64,000 bases of DNA from Hippopus hippopus (taxonomy: Eukaryota; Mollusca; Bivalvia; Cardiida; Cardiidae): assembly GCA_946811185.2 (NCBI GenBank), contig OX328098.1, positions 43,153,650-43,217,649 on the forward strand. The letters are read 5' to 3'. Position 1 is the stretch's first letter; the number at the start of each line of letters is the position of its first letter. Shown piece by piece: positions 1 through 11,190 of this stretch. The notes under the pieces were generated by a model. The model ran no database searches. It was not told the origin of the DNA and was given only the letters and a program-made list of their open reading frames with translations. The translations under genes were made by a program, and so were the position numbers.

Positions 1-249
1 TTGTCATGAGAGTGATTAATATAGTTTTTCATTATCTATGTAATATAAATGAATTTAGACGAAATACGGCCCAAAAAAGGCTATGATAACGTATCCCGCG
101 TTTGGGCTACTTTCAGATCGGTATTGGATTTGATAGTTCAAAATGTTACGCCATCTTGTTAGTTTTACTCATCCGCTATTTTTTCAAAAGGAGTTATCAC
201 CCACTAAGCACGGAATTGTTTTGATTTCTTTCGGTTTTGGAATAAAATT

Positions 250-446
250 GTCGATAAAAGCTTAACTTTTCTTTAAAATTTGTAGGTATGTAATAAATGG
301 AATATTTTGTCGTAGTAACTTATCTAGACCTTGTATTTGGCTCTCGCTGCGTTGGAAAAAATTGAAATATCGCTCGACCTTTGGTTTCGCAAGACAACAA
401 TTTTTCCACGCAGCTAGAAACCAAATTTAATACAACTTTAATTTAT
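250..446. repeat. M5 hairpin MITE fragment
   Basis: A hairpin (arms about 350-372 and 401-422, GGAAAAAATTG paired with CAATTTTTCC) resembles the sequence at 19115-19290. Bases 1-250 before it hold nothing I recognise. Confidence 0.5.
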
Positions 447-710
447 AAGCCATGCTCTGGGAAAAGGGGGCTTCTCAAATCTCCGTGCAGCATGACACCT
501 AGCAAGTCATCACGGTATTTTTTTTTTTTTTGGTCCATAAAATCCAATTGTATAACAACCGACTGAATAATGAGGTTGACTGGTCCTTTGACAAGCAGAA
601 AATTGACCATTAGCAAATGGTTTCGACCCAGATCAGCCTGCGCAGGCTGACCTGAGTTGATACTTTTTGCAGATGATTTAAACCTCCTTTTCACAGAGCA
701 TGGCTCATTT
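447..710 (-). repeat. M2 MITE copy
   Basis: Nearly full-length M2. It begins AAGCCATGCTCTGGGAAAAG, contains the CAGCCTGCGCAGGCTGACC hairpin in the middle, and ends CACAGAGCATGGCTCAT. It appears to sit within or beside M5 material. Confidence 0.75.
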
Positions 711-790
711 GTTTCGAGCTGTATGGAAAAATTTGATGTCTCGAGAAGGCAAGGTCGCGCGAGATATCAAATTTTTCCATGCAGCTCGAA
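711..790. repeat. M5-type hairpin
   Basis: The arms GAGCTGTATGGAAAAATTTG and its near-complement CAAATTTTTCCATGCAGCTC are separated by about 35 bp that include CTCGAGAAGGCAAGGTCGCG. Confidence 0.6.
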
Positions 791-1141
791 GCAGAAACAA
801 GTCACAGAAAAGTAACTTTACAACGTATTAACTTTCCATATTTTTTCCTTTGTAAGACGATAGCTGTATTACGGAGGCCGAGTATTTTGCAATTAGTCAA
901 CTTCCACCGGCGGTCTCGGATCCGATTTACAAGTGGCTTGACGAGAACAATGACGGGTGTTGGTCCGTGGCCGAAATTAATCTCAAATACAGATCAATGG
1001 ATGAGAATGGTATACCATCATGATTTCGTTATAAGACTTCTTTAGCAATAACTTTTTTTATTTTATCGAACACATGAAAATTAATTCGAATCAGTGACTG
1101 AAACGGACATGTTTTCGGAAACTATTTAGTAACAGTTTCAG

Positions 1142-1142
<1 letters not shown>

Positions 1143-1192
<50 letters not shown>

Positions 1193-1241
1193 TGGGGGGG
1201 GGGGTAGAGTTGAGGAAAAGAGAGAGAGAGAGAGAGAGAGA
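1143..1241. repeat. Microsatellites (TG)n, poly-G, (AG)n
   Basis: About 24 TG units are followed by a G run and then an AG run. The surrounding bases 791-1142 and 1242-1946 hold no gene I can support. One hydrophobic minus-strand frame at 1434-1712 is discussed under rejected items. Confidence 0.9.
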
Positions 1242-1946
1242 CGTATTTCAGATTTGAGACAGTCAGACAGACAGACAACAACAACGCAACATATAACAAT
1301 TACACAGTTATTGCACTAAATTTTTGAATTGTTGTAAATTAGCATCTTGAAATGTATTAGAAAACGAGAGAGAAAAGAAAACTGCTGTTAGTTCAAAGCT
1401 GTATTTGTCAGACTGTCTTGATATGGGACAAGGTTAATGAAAGATCAGACTGCATGTTTCAGTTTGTGCCGTCTTATCCTGATTTACATCTTCCCTAAAA
1501 GCACCCTTATCAATTAACATTATTATCATTATGACCCAGGTGACGACCAGGTAAATCAACACGAGTATGAGGTGTTCTATGAAAAAACAGCCAAAATGAT
1601 TTTCGCACATATTCAGGGACCACCAGGCGTTGGAAAGTAACCAATGAAATAATCGTTCCACACCTGAAAACTTATAAATGAATAAAGTATAAAGAAATTC
1701 GATTGCTTGCATTCTCTTTTTATTACATGTGTCTCAAAGGAGAAATTAGAAGGAGGAAGGGGGGGGGGGCGCTAGACATCACACACACACACACACCACC
1801 TCCCCCCCTTGCCCCCACCATAGAACATAAAATGATTAAATGATTGATTAGATTTTTGCCTGTTGAAGGCACAAAAAAATGCTAGATAGTATCTAAGAGC
1901 AGAGTTCAATTAATGGCTGGCTGAGTAACTTCCCTTTGATTAGCGA

Positions 1947-2167
1947 CATTTACCACACAATACCGAGTTTTGACGACCCTGAAAAAGGATTTTGAAAACA
2001 TTGTGGGAAAAGGAAACAAATGGCGTTAACCAGCATTTTCTCCTTTTCTCACAATGTTTTCTAACCTATCAAAGACAGAAATCATCATTTTAGCAACATT
2101 TCATTGGTCGTCTGCATATGCTTTCAATTTGGTCCTGTCCAAGATTTGTCGTCTGGTAAAGAGTTAA
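1947..2167. repeat. M1 MITE copy
   Basis: A diverged M1 with CGACCCTGAAAAAGG, the palindrome ending AACCAGCATTTTCTCC, and the right end GTCGTCTGGTAAAGAGTTAA. The interval 2168-2512 that follows shows no feature. Confidence 0.7.
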
Positions 2168-2512
2168 TGCAACTAAAGAATCTATAGGCTTTCGGGCAAA
2201 CTGTTGGAGTCTTCATGTAGGTACAACTATATCCGCGGAGGGTGAAGTATATCTGTTGGAATAATGGATGCCTCTGTCAGTTGTCTGGCCCGTCATAGTT
2301 TTATGTATTCACGTTTATAGCAAAACATGAAAGGACTAGTATCACGTAGGGGCTTCTTGGCACCTTGTATATATCTTTTAGCAAGATGGTAGGTAAGTTA
2401 CAGGTAGCTACATTATTTTGAGAACTAAATACAAGAACATGGATAGAAACAAATAAGAATAAATGTATTGCAATGCAAAAGTTTGATCAAAACACCTATA
2501 TCTCCTTTCAAG

Positions 2513-2727
2513 GTCTACGGCCCCTAACTCTCATATTAAAAGACGGGAACTGCCGAGATTGGCCGAATAGTCTTTACGAAAACGTCGATGTTACACGATA
2601 TTTACCGATGAGTTAGTGAGTCTACAGCTCCTAACCCTCGTATTAAAAGACGGAAGCTGCCGAGATTTAGCCGAATAGCCTTTACGAAAATGTCTGTGAT
2701 AAAGATTTTTACCGATGTGTCAGGGGT
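2513..2727. repeat. Tandem pair of 107-bp repeats
   Basis: Two head-to-tail copies start at GTCTACGG (2513) and GTCTACAG (2620). They share AGCTGCCGAGATT and GCCGAATAG and differ at scattered positions. Confidence 0.75.
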
Positions 2728-2732
2728 GGTAG

Positions 2733-2972
2733 ACCTTAACTCTTTACCAAACAATCCTGTGTTTTTACGACAATTGGAACGAAAGCTTTTGAAAACATCA
2801 TTGGGTCGAAACTTTTTGCCGTTCGTAAATTTAACCCAGCTTAATGGACCATTCTACCTTGAGAATCAGCCGTATTTTTTTCGACAAAATTGGTCCACGA
2901 TAATATGTGACGTCTTGTTTGGTATAATCCATTATGATGAATTAAACCCCCTTTTCTCAGAGCGCTGCTCAT
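2733..2972. repeat. Chimeric half M1 / half M2
   Basis: The left half of M1 (TTAACTCTTTACCAAACAAT through GAAAACATCATTGG) runs directly into the right half of an M2 copy (TCGAAACTTTTTGCCG to CAGAGCGCTGCTCAT). This suggests recombination or deletion between two elements. Confidence 0.6.
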
Positions 2973-2983
2973 ACACAGTATAA

Positions 2984-3256
2984 ATGCGCCATGATCTGTG
3001 AAAAGGTGGCTTAATGCATCTGCAAAAAGTATCGACCTAGGACAGCCTGCGCAGACTGCGCAGGCTGTCCTAGGCCGAAACTTTTTGCTATTTGTCAATT
3101 TTCTGCTAGTCAAAGGACCAGTATAGCTCACGATTCAGTCGGTTGTATAACACAACGGATTTTGTGGATCGATAGTATGACAATGGTTTGCCAGGTATAA
3201 TGTATCACGGGGAGATACTAAGCCCCCTCAAAAGTTTGCCAGAGCATGCTCAAACA
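2984..3256 (+). repeat. M2 MITE copy
   Basis: It has the M2 left end GCGCCATGATCTGTGAAAAG, a perfect hairpin around GCCTGCGCAGACTGCGCAGGC, and the right end GCCAGAGCATGCTCA. No gene is visible in 3257-3750. Confidence 0.75.
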
Positions 3257-3751
3257 TAATGCTATATGAGGATAATTGAATTACTGAATTGTATTTTACG
3301 CCACTTTCAACATTATTTCAATTATACCGCGGCGACAATTTACATGTTCATGTATGTCCTGGGTTTCACTAGTACTATAGGCTAGGGCTTTGAAGTGTGT
3401 TGCTCAAGGACACTTCCTAGAAAAAAACAATACTCCCAGTGAGGTTAGAAACCGGGGTCTTCCGGTTATGAGTCCAACACTTCAACACAGTCAATGAGCC
3501 ACGCAGAACCACTCTATGCAGATAAAGGACGTAACGTTTGATTGATTTTCGTTTATCTATCGTCACCACCGGTTGCCCATACGGGCGACGTCTCGAGAAG
3601 ACTGTTGGTTTAGTTACGGGGGATAGTGCAAGATACAGGTCGAAACCCATTCTAAGTTACTCCTGGTTCTTTAACATGCTCAGTGTAAAGTAGTGTCACA
3701 CGAGACCTCGGTTTAACGTCTTGCCCGAAAGACTCTATGGTAATATTTGTT

Positions 3752-3848
3752 GGCCTACCGTGGGGATCGAACCCACACCCCCAAGTGGCCGGAGATTTGA
3801 CTTTACAAGTTTCATGCCCTACCATCTGAGGAGCTAGCGAGGCTGAAC
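3752..3848 (-). repeat. tRNA-derived SINE head
   Basis: On the minus strand it has an A-box-like TAGCTCCTCAGATGGTAGGG and a B-box-like GTGGGTTCGATCCCCAC with suitable spacing. No cloverleaf with matched acceptor arms is evident, so this is a SINE head rather than a tRNA gene. Confidence 0.55.
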
Positions 3849-3950
3849 TGAACATAATGTATATAGCATAAAGTATGTGTCGTATTATGTGAAAGACAGG
3901 CGATAAGGTATACTGGCTTATATACAAAGTCTTTGTTTGTTCGCGTTACC

Positions 3951-4185
3951 TTAACCCTTTACCGCACAGTGCCGACTTTTAACGACCCTGGGGAAAAAAA
4001 GTATTTTAAAAACATTGTGGGAAAAGGAGAAAATGCTGGTAACCAGCATTTTCTTCTTTTCCCACAATATTTTCTACTCTATCAAAGAGACATTGCACCA
4101 TTTGAACCACACTGAAATAAATTGTCGTCTGCAAATGCTTTCAATGTGGACAAGGCTAAAATTTTGTCGTCTGGTAAAGGGTTAA
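3951..4185. repeat. M1 MITE copy, full length
   Basis: Ends TTAACCCTTTACCGC and GTCTGGTAAAGGGTTAA flank the central palindrome GGAGAAAATGCTGGTAACC followed by its complement. Confidence 0.85.
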
Positions 4186-4317
4186 ACACAACCCTATCTG
4201 CAGTGCTAATCTCACTAACTCCAATAAACCCTGGTTCATCTCTGACTTTACAACTACACAGTATTATTTATGTATCAGAGCCAGGCTCTGCCAAAAGGGA
4301 GATTAATGCTGCTGTAT

Positions 4318-4528
4318 CTCCGTGATGCATTCCATGAAGCAAGCCAACACATAACTATGGATGTATGAAATCCATTTTTTTCAACCGACTGAATCTTGAC
4401 ATGCAGAAAGTTCACCAAAAGCGAAAGTGTCGATTCAGGTCAGCCAGCGCGGACTGTGCAGGCTAACCTGTATCGATACTTTTTGCCGATGCATTGAACC
4501 TCATATCACAGAGCATTCAGCTCATTTT
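4318..4528 (-). repeat. M2 MITE copy, truncated
   Basis: It carries the M2 body in reverse (ACCGACTGAATC, GACATGCAGAAA, hairpin GTCAGCCAGCGCGGAC) and the end CACAGAGCATTCAGCTCAT. Confidence 0.65.
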
Positions 4529-4631
4529 TGTTATTTGATTTTTTACCCCATTAAAAATGAGACATTTCTAAAGTTGAGCATTTACAGAAGAATTAAATGT
4601 GACTCATATGATGGGATTTTGTTTTTTGAAT

Positions 4632-4760
4632 GAGTAGAAGACATTGCGGGTAAAGGAGAAGAGGCTGGTTACCAGCATCTTCTACCTTTTTTTCATGAAG
4701 TTTTAAACGCCTTCTTCCTGGGGGTCGTTAAGAAACAGGCTTCTTTGGTACAGGCTTAAA
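4632..4760 (-). repeat. M1 MITE fragment
   Basis: It has the central palindrome GAGGCTGGTTACCAGCATCT and the outer part CGCCTTCTTCCTGGGGGTCG, with one end lost. The interval 4761-5118 holds no recognised feature. Confidence 0.65.
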
Positions 4761-5118
4761 CATATCTCGGCATTGCAATAGTGGGCCTATATGTTCTTAC
4801 GCAGCAACTGGCCTTATCCATTCAGTCACGTTGTTTCCCTACTCATCTCTACGTACTATATTATCTCGTAAATAAAGTTGCTTGTGTTAGGACTGTTATT
4901 GCTTGTATTTCATTTTCTTTCTCAACAACAACAAAAAAAACCAAACTTTTTGATAATTCTTTGATACGATATGTTGTTTGATTCTATGAACGGGTAGGCT
5001 CTAGATAAATAAACCCCCCCCAAAAAAAAGCCCGAACACACATGGAAGTGATCGGGTAAATAGACAGAACATAAGATTTTTGAATTACTTGGGAATCAAA
5101 CTAAATTCTACGATATTA

Positions 5119-5321
5119 ACCCTTAAGCTGCTAAGCGCGACTTGCTGACTTTTTGCGGACAATGTAGATCAAGATCAGACTGCACAAAACGTGCAGCCTG
5201 ATCTTGGATGTACAGTTTCCGGTAAGGAGATATTTTTCTCCAAAAATAAGTTTGAAATAATATTGAGTTTTTACTATCAGCTTGAAAGTTTCTTTTAACT
5301 TATTTAACAAAATAATGGTTA
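5119..5321 (+). repeat. M4 hairpin MITE
   Basis: It runs from TTAACCCTTAAGCTGCTAAG to a TTAA end, with the hairpin AGATCAGACTGCACAAAACG in the middle and the conserved tail TACTATCAGCTTGAAAGTTTC. Confidence 0.8.
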
Positions 5322-5393
5322 AATGTTTCAGTCAGTTGTTCTAGGCAATTGTGCGCATTAGACCAAACAAAACACTTCTGTCTTAGATTTAAA

Positions 5394-5602
5394 CCTTATC
5401 CTACTAAATCAAAGAAATGAAACCCTTAAGCCGATAGTAAAAACCCAAATTTTCCTACTTCAAAGGTATTTTTGGAGGAAAAATAAATCCTTATCGGACA
5501 GTGTAGATCCAAGATCAGACTGCACGTTCTGTGCAGTCTGATCTTGATCTACGCTGTCCGCAAAAGGCCAGTAATTCGCGCTTAGCATCCAAAGGCTTAA
5601 TA
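5394..5602 (-). repeat. M4 hairpin MITE
   Basis: Same family as 5119-5321 in the opposite orientation: CCTTATCCTACTAAAT, AGCCGATAGTAAAAACC, the hairpin and CTGTCCGCAAAAGG. Confidence 0.8.
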
Positions 5603-5677
5603 ACAGCAACACATTCTACTCCTCGCACACAGCAGAATTCAACGTCTTTTTTGTCAGTGACACAATTTTGGTTTACA

Positions 5678-7020
5678 TACGAGGGCTGTTCGATATGTAA
5701 TGTGTATTGTACCACAGCGCGATAACGCTTTGGACAATTTCGTAGATGATGATACGCTTGAATAGCCCTATTCAATACCTTTCCAATGGTATAAACACGA
5801 GCCTTCAGCTCCACATAGTTTTAAACTTATAGTGATTTCAATAGAGCTAGTCGTTGACCACTGTTGTAAAAATGGTTGGGAAACGGATTAAGAATATTAA
5901 AGAAATTAGAGCTTATAGAAAAGTTCGCACAAAACTCGGTCATTCGGTAATGCAGATTTTTACTGAATTGGGGGAAGTTTATGGGTCTGATAAGGTATCT
6001 TATGAGACAGTTCGTAGGTGGAGAAAGAAATTTTTGAGTGGCACAGAGTCCGTCAAAGATGCAGCAAAATCTGGCCGACCTGTGACTGTAACAGGCAAGG
6101 CATATGTCTCAAAAGTCAGGGAAATAATTGAAAGTGATGGCAGATACACGATTCGTGATATTGCCAACGCTGTTGGCATATCGCTATCGGGGGTGCATTT
6201 CATTTTGAAGCGTATTTTGAAAGTACGAAAGATTTCTGCCAGATGGATACCGCATATATTGGCAGATGGCCAAAAACGGGTACGAGTACAAACCGCTAAG
6301 CAATTGCTCAAAATGTTTCCCAAATTCAATCAAAGACAATTTGCAAACATTGTTACTGGTGACGAAACATGGGTTCACTATTTCGAACCAGTAAGAAAAA
6401 TTGGAAACAAAATATGGCTAACTAAACACGGTAGAAGGCCTGTAGTTGCCAAAAGAAGCATAAGCACAAAGAAGGTTCTTTATTGCATATTCTTCTCATG
6501 TGATGGTATAGCCTTACAAATTCCGGTGCCGAAGGGCAAAAGTGTTACAGGTCGGTATTACCGAGATGTTCTAGTAAAAAAGGTCAAGAAATATTTTCTT
6601 AAACGACGCCCTGTGTCAGGATTTAGGCATGTTCGTCTACTTCTTGATAATGCTCCATCACATACATCTGAGCTTGTGAAGCAATTTTTGAAGTCGGAGA
6701 AGGTTACCGTCTTGCCACACCCACCATACTCTCCAGATCTAGACCCATGCGACTTTTTCCTTTTTCCAAAACTTAAAAAGTTCTTATCTGGTCGTCGTTA
6801 CAAGTCCCGACAAGCCCTTGGCTCAGCCATCAGTCAGTGCCTCAGAGGTCTACCTAAATCAGCGCACCGTGACGCATTTCAGAAATGGATTCAGAGATTG
6901 AAATTATGTATTTCAAACCGCGGAGAATACTTTGAAGGGATGTAATGTTCATTTCACTATTTGAGTCGAATGCTTTTGAGATATCGTACAATACACAGTG
7001 CATATCGAACAACCCTCGTA
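5678..7020 (+). mobile_element. Complete mariner transposon with TA duplication
   Basis: The 1,339-bp element spans 5680-7018. Imperfect inverted repeats of about 31 bp begin CGAGGGCTGTTCGATATG on the left and CGAGGGTTGTTCGATATG (minus strand) on the right. They are flanked by TA at 5678-5679 and 7019-7020, the mariner/Tc1 target. It encloses one uninterrupted transposase ORF. If the orphan exon at 7201-7503 belongs to a gene running to lower coordinates, this mariner sits in that gene's intron 1. Confidence 0.9.
5872..6945 (+). CDS. Mariner transposase, DD34D
   Basis: This encodes the cut-and-paste transposase that binds the flanking inverted repeats and moves the element between TA sites. 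The protein is 357 residues from the first ATG in frame (5872); an upstream TTG adds six codons but is not a likely eukaryotic start. The N-terminal ~110 residues form the paired helix-turn-helix DNA-binding region, and a RPVTVTG-type linker separates the two halves. The catalytic triad is seen as TGDETWVHYF, LLLDNAPSH and SPDLDPCDFFLFPK, with 34 residues between the second and third Asp, which is the mariner signature. The WVHYF and YSPDL motifs are intact. No stop or frameshift interrupts it, so it may be active or recently so. Length matches the family (about 345-360). Confidence 0.93.
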   Translation: MVGKRIKNIKEIRAYRKVRTKLGHSVMQIFTELGEVYGSDKVSYETVRRWRKKFLSGTESVKDAAKSGRPVTVTGKAYVSKVREIIESDGRYTIRDIANAVGISLSGVHFILKRILKVRKISARWIPHILADGQKRVRVQTAKQLLKMFPKFNQRQFANIVTGDETWVHYFEPVRKIGNKIWLTKHGRRPVVAKRSISTKKVLYCIFFSCDGIALQIPVPKGKSVTGRYYRDVLVKKVKKYFLKRRPVSGFRHVRLLLDNAPSHTSELVKQFLKSEKVTVLPHPPYSPDLDPCDFFLFPKLKKFLSGRRYKSRQALGSAISQCLRGLPKSAHRDAFQKWIQRLKLCISNRGEYFEGM

Positions 7021-7200
7021 CTCCTAAAATTTTAGCAAAATGCTTTTCTTCGCTCATTTTCTGTCCTTTTTTCCATCTCGGAATACATAGGACCATTTTT
7101 CAATATTCGGTAAAAAAGGTGGAGCCCTCACGGACCTAGTTTTGAAAATCTCATTTTGACGGAACGGAACTAAGAAAGTGGGAAATACGGATACACTTAC

Positions 7201-7503
7201 CCCAGCGGCTTCCCCGGGTTTAATTTCGAATCCGTCTGGCCCTTGGAACGAGAGGCTGGTTACAGTCCCGTATTTGTCGTAGGTTCTCTGGGACCCGGCT
7301 GTGGACGGCAACATGCCTTTGGAATTCCAGTGAATGGATCGTATAAAATGTGCTAGATGGTTACCGGCCGGTACCGGATCGGGAATTGTTATTTTCTTTT
7401 TTACATCGTCGGCTGGTTTCTCTTTCAACTTTTGTTGTATATCTGCCTGGACTTGACCCCAATTCATGGCTCGCGACGGCATTTTATCCTTTTTTGATGT
7501 CAA
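7201..7503 (-). CDS. Probable first coding exon of an unknown host gene
   Basis: An open frame begins with an ATG at 7503, or with a second in-frame ATG at 7482 (MPSRAMNW), and runs about 100 codons to a consensus splice donor: GCTGGG followed by GTAAGT on the minus strand. The peptide is hydrophilic, rich in Lys near the start (QQKLKEKPADDVKKK), with Pro/Gly-rich stretches such as TIPDPVPAGNH and no signal peptide or membrane segment. I do not recognise the family. Codon use and the clean donor argue for a real exon. Downstream exons would lie at lower coordinates, but I could not identify any. Bases 7504-7851 upstream show no feature and may hold the promoter. Confidence 0.5.
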
Positions 7504-7851
7504 TTTGTTATTTTTCTGGTGCAGTCTACCTCTATAATGTATATACGTGTGTATTTTATAATGATTTTCTGCAAGTAAACTTTCTTACCATCCACTATTT
7601 GCCCCAAAATTAAAGTCTCCCGGTACACGAATGATTTAGTTTCCTTCTAGAACACGCGACTTATTCCATGTCTGTTTTTGTGTCTCTTATCTTCATTTCC
7701 ATTCTATCTCGAATTGAATATAGTAAAGCAAAAATGAAAATATCATGCAGATGCTTGTTTCATTGTACTGCAGCAGACTGAGACAACATTGATACAAATC
7801 TAGAAATGACTCGCAGTGAGCGCTTTCTCATTTTACAACAACGTTTGTATA

Positions 7852-8115
7852 TAAGCCATGCTCTGTGAAAAGGGAGTTTAACGTGTCTCCACGAGGCATT
7901 CTACATAGCGAGTCATCACATAAGTATGGATCCATAAAATCCATTTGGTCTAACAACCGACTGAATCATGAGTTAGAATGGTTTTTGGACATGCAGGAAG
8001 TTGTCCAATGTAAAGAGTTTCAACACAGGTCAGCCTGCGCAGTCCTCGCAGGCGGACCTTGAACGATACCTTCTTGTAGACGCATTAAACTCCCTTTTCA
8101 CAGAGCATTGCTCAT
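7852..8115 (-). repeat. M2 MITE copy
   Basis: Full length, from AAGCCATGCTCTGTGAAAAG to CACAGAGCATTGCTCATATG. The central hairpin has CAGCCTGCGCAGTCCTCGCA. It lies head to tail with an M3 copy. Confidence 0.8.
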
Positions 8116-8116
8116 A

Positions 8117-8380
8117 TGGCGTGCAACATGCGAAAAGGGGTATTCGGACATTTGCGTAAACTGTCGTCTCGGATCAGCCTGCGCACTCCGCGCAGGCTAA
8201 TCCGAGACGGCACTTTCCGTTTTTCTATAATTTTCTGTTTTGCGCAAGTCTACTGTAGCACAATATCTAATGTAGTCGTAAAGTGCCGTCTCGGATTAGC
8301 CTGCGCGGAGTGCGCAGGCTGATCCGAGACGACACTTTACGCAAATGTCCGAATGCCCCTTTTCGCGTATTGCAAGCCAT
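8117..8380. repeat. M3 twin-hairpin MITE
   Basis: Outer inverted ends (GCAACATGCGAAAAGGGG and its complement) enclose ATTCGGACATTTGCGTAAA. There are then two separate long hairpins, each built on GTCTCGGATCAGCCTGCGC, with about 65 bp between them. Confidence 0.8.
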
Positions 8381-8436
8381 ATATCGTGTGTTTTACTCTA
8401 ACTGGTGTTGATCCTCCATATTTAATAACACTGTTT

Positions 8437-8748
8437 TAGTCCTTTACCAAACAATCCTGTGTTTAACGACCCTGAGGTAGAAGGCTTTTGAATACATTGA
8501 CGGAAAAGGAGAAAATGATGGTAACCAGCATTTTCCTCTTTTCCCACAATATTTTGTACCTTCTCAAAAACAGACTTCATCGTTCGCACCATATGATCTA
8601 ATATGATTTTTGCAATGAACTTGTACTACTTGTTGTATCTCCCGTAACCTTTGATACGAAGATCGATAACTGCAATGGCTGCCAGTTTGTTGTCTGCAAA
8701 TTTCTGCTTTCAACTTGGACCAGTCTTAAATTCTTTAGTTTGGTAAAG
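8437..8748. repeat. M1 MITE copy with internal insertion
   Basis: Ends CCTTTACCAAACAATCC and TTTAGTTTGGTAAAG, with palindrome AATGATGGTAACCAGCATT. About 85 extra bases near 8600-8690 (TTGTACTACTTGTTGTATC) are absent from other copies. The interval 8749-9057 holds nothing recognised. Confidence 0.75.
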
Positions 8749-9057
8749 ATAAAGTCGTCTGTAAATTTGTTACAGGAGGCAATAAACTAATCTTGTCACT
8801 AAATAGTCCTAGTTACAAAATCTACTAATTTAAACAAAAATAAATGAATAAATGAACAAATAAAACAATATGGTAAATGATATTGAACGATATCTATCGA
8901 CTTGACGCATTGAGTCAAAACACAGGGCATATCAAGCACGCACGTTATCGTTTCAATCCTAATAATCAGCGAAATAGGTAGGATGTGCATAGTTTGTAAA
9001 GAAAATGAAGCAGACATTGGAAACTCAAAAGCTCATTATTTCAATAGACTTGTTCAC

Positions 9058-9168
9058 AAAATATCGGACAGCTGTGATCTAAGATCAGACTGCACATTCT
9101 ATGCAGTCTGATCTTGATCTTTACTATCCGCAAAAACTAGTCGGTGTTCCAGTGGCACCAAAGGTCTT
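9058..9168 (-). repeat. M4 hairpin fragment
   Basis: It has the hairpin AGATCAGACTGCACATTC with its complement and the flank CTATCCGCAAAAACTAG; both outer ends are lost. The interval 9169-9469 shows no feature. Confidence 0.65.
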
Positions 9169-9469
9169 ATATACCCACTAAGTAAATTAAAACAATATAT
9201 GAGAGCCAGCACAAGTTATTGTTTTAGAGTCGACAATTACGTTTATGCACAAAGTCAATTTAAAGTTTAAATGTATATCCTTGCTTATAGGTTCTTGTTT
9301 AAACGATTATTCTAAGAGAAATAAAAAAAAGCCATTCACACGTTCATCTCACGATCTAGCTACTCAGAGACCAATGAATCTTTTGTCTGTATTGAAGCTA
9401 TCTCTTACATTTTTTTTGGCTCGAGTTTGGTTTAATGTCACGTGATCTGTATCAACCTGTATCTTTATA

Positions 9470-9696
9470 TTAACCCTTTACCAAACAATCCCTGGTTTTT
9501 ACGACCCCAAGATAGACCTTTTGAAAACTTTGTGGGAAAAGGAGAAAATGCTGGTAACCAGCATTTTCTCCTTTTCCCGCAATGTTTTCTACCCTATGGG
9601 AAACAAATTTCAATTTTTGAGTTACGTTTATCTTGTCGTCTGCAAGTGCTTTCAATTTGGACCAGTCTAAAATTTTTTAGTTTGGTAAAGAGTTAA
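9470..9696. repeat. M1 MITE copy, near-consensus
   Basis: The 227-bp element has TTAACCCTTTACCAAACAAT at the left and TTTAGTTTGGTAAAGAGTTAA in near-perfect inversion at the right, with the full central palindrome. Confidence 0.9.
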
Positions 9697-11067
9697 ACAA
9701 TACGCGATTTATAAATACAACATATAAAACAGCTTTTATCTTAAACTTGACTATTACTATTCCCTTTACCCTTTGCCGAAAGAAAAAATATAGATTTGAC
9801 CAACCTTAAAGTATCTGCAACAAAAGGTCGTCCTGTCTTTGAAATGGTTGAAGAAAAAATGTGGGTACCAAGCAGATAAATTGGACCCTTTCATCGATAT
9901 CAAAAAGTAAAAATTTAACTGCAAACGAGGTTACTTTTCATTTTTTTGTTTAAGCCTGGGGATTTGGTGGAATAAATAAACTCGAACTGCAAGTTCTGTG
10001 AAGTCTGATCTTGATTAACACCGCCAGCAAAAGCTTTTTATGAAGCCCAAGGTTGTGAAAAAGTAACACTACAAGCACCAAGTAAAAGAAACGAACCTGT
10101 GATATCAGCACAATGGATCAAGATACAGCAAGATCAGTACTTTCTTGATCAGAATATAATGTCTCGTACAATGACGAAGAGAATTGCGTTAAATTCTAAA
10201 CAGAAAGTGTGATTAGTCTGATCTCGATCCACATTGTCTTACAACGCACCATCAGTTGCAATCGGCACACTGGCGTATAATATCTGTTTGTAAGTCGAAA
10301 ACAAACTTTGAGGAAAATCCTTATTAAATTGCAACTTCGTTGTTAAATTACAACATTTCAGAAGCTCTCGTAACAATCTTTTTTACTTCGCATTATGAAG
10401 CAATTAAATCTTCCACAGCAGTTTTCTGTCATGTGGAGAATTCGGACATTGTACCGCCCCGAATTAAAAGAAAATGCCCCAATATGTTGCACCCAAGTGG
10501 GACCTAGTCCCTTCCATTTACTTAATTTCTAGTCTTGAGTGCATTTGTTTCATGATATTTTCTGTTTCTTGACCCGTTAAGAATTACCCATTTATCTCGC
10601 TCCGACACGGACAGCATGGCATTTTTTGCATCTTTTTACTTTATGTTCTTCTTTGTACACATCATTTCGATCCCATGGCCCATAATCAGAACCATATTTC
10701 GTTGATTCAATTTTGTTTATAACCACTGTTCTCAGCCTTTATCAACCGGGAGTAAGATAAACCTCAATATTTTGGTCATATGTCAGCACTGTCAATGGTG
10801 TTACTCATTAATTACCCCGATATTTATTTAAGATAGCCATTTATTTCATTCGACTGTTAAGAGCTTTTTAAAGCAGAACGATTTATTAAGGGGCACTTTT
10901 TGGTCTCGAGGTATCGTTAGGACAATTGTTTGAAGACAAGCCCTTGATCACTTCACGTTGAAATATACAATGTTTAGTTTTTATTGACAAATTTGCTAAT
11001 TGAAACTAATTTTACAATTTATTAGGTTTTGAGAAGTTGTCTTAAATACTGATTTCAAATCATCAAA
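9697..11067. other. Gene-free stretch with decayed M4 hairpins
   Basis: Weak M4 remnants are visible near 9985-10025 (CTGCAAGTTCTGTGAAGTCTG) and 10110-10250 (TGATCTCGATCCACATTGTC). From 10260 to 11067 I see no ORF, repeat or regulatory pattern I can name. Confidence 0.5.
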
Positions 11068-11190
11068 GAAAGAAAGAAAGGCAGGAAGGGAGGGAGGAAG
11101 GAAGGAAGAAAGGAAGGGAGGGAGAGAAGAAGGAAGGAAGGAAGAGAAAGAGAGAAAGAATAACATATGGAGAGACAGAGAGAGAGTTTA
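11068..11190. repeat. GGAA/GAAA purine-rich microsatellite
   Basis: A nearly pure purine strand made of AAAG, GGAAG and GAGA units. The interval 11190-11570 beyond it shows nothing recognised. Confidence 0.9.

Noticed and set aside
1434..1712. Hydrophobic minus-strand frame that could be a membrane-anchor exon
   Set aside because: It has a membrane-like stretch, but no basic tail before it and no donor in phase with the sulfotransferase exons; AT-rich sequence readily gives such frames.
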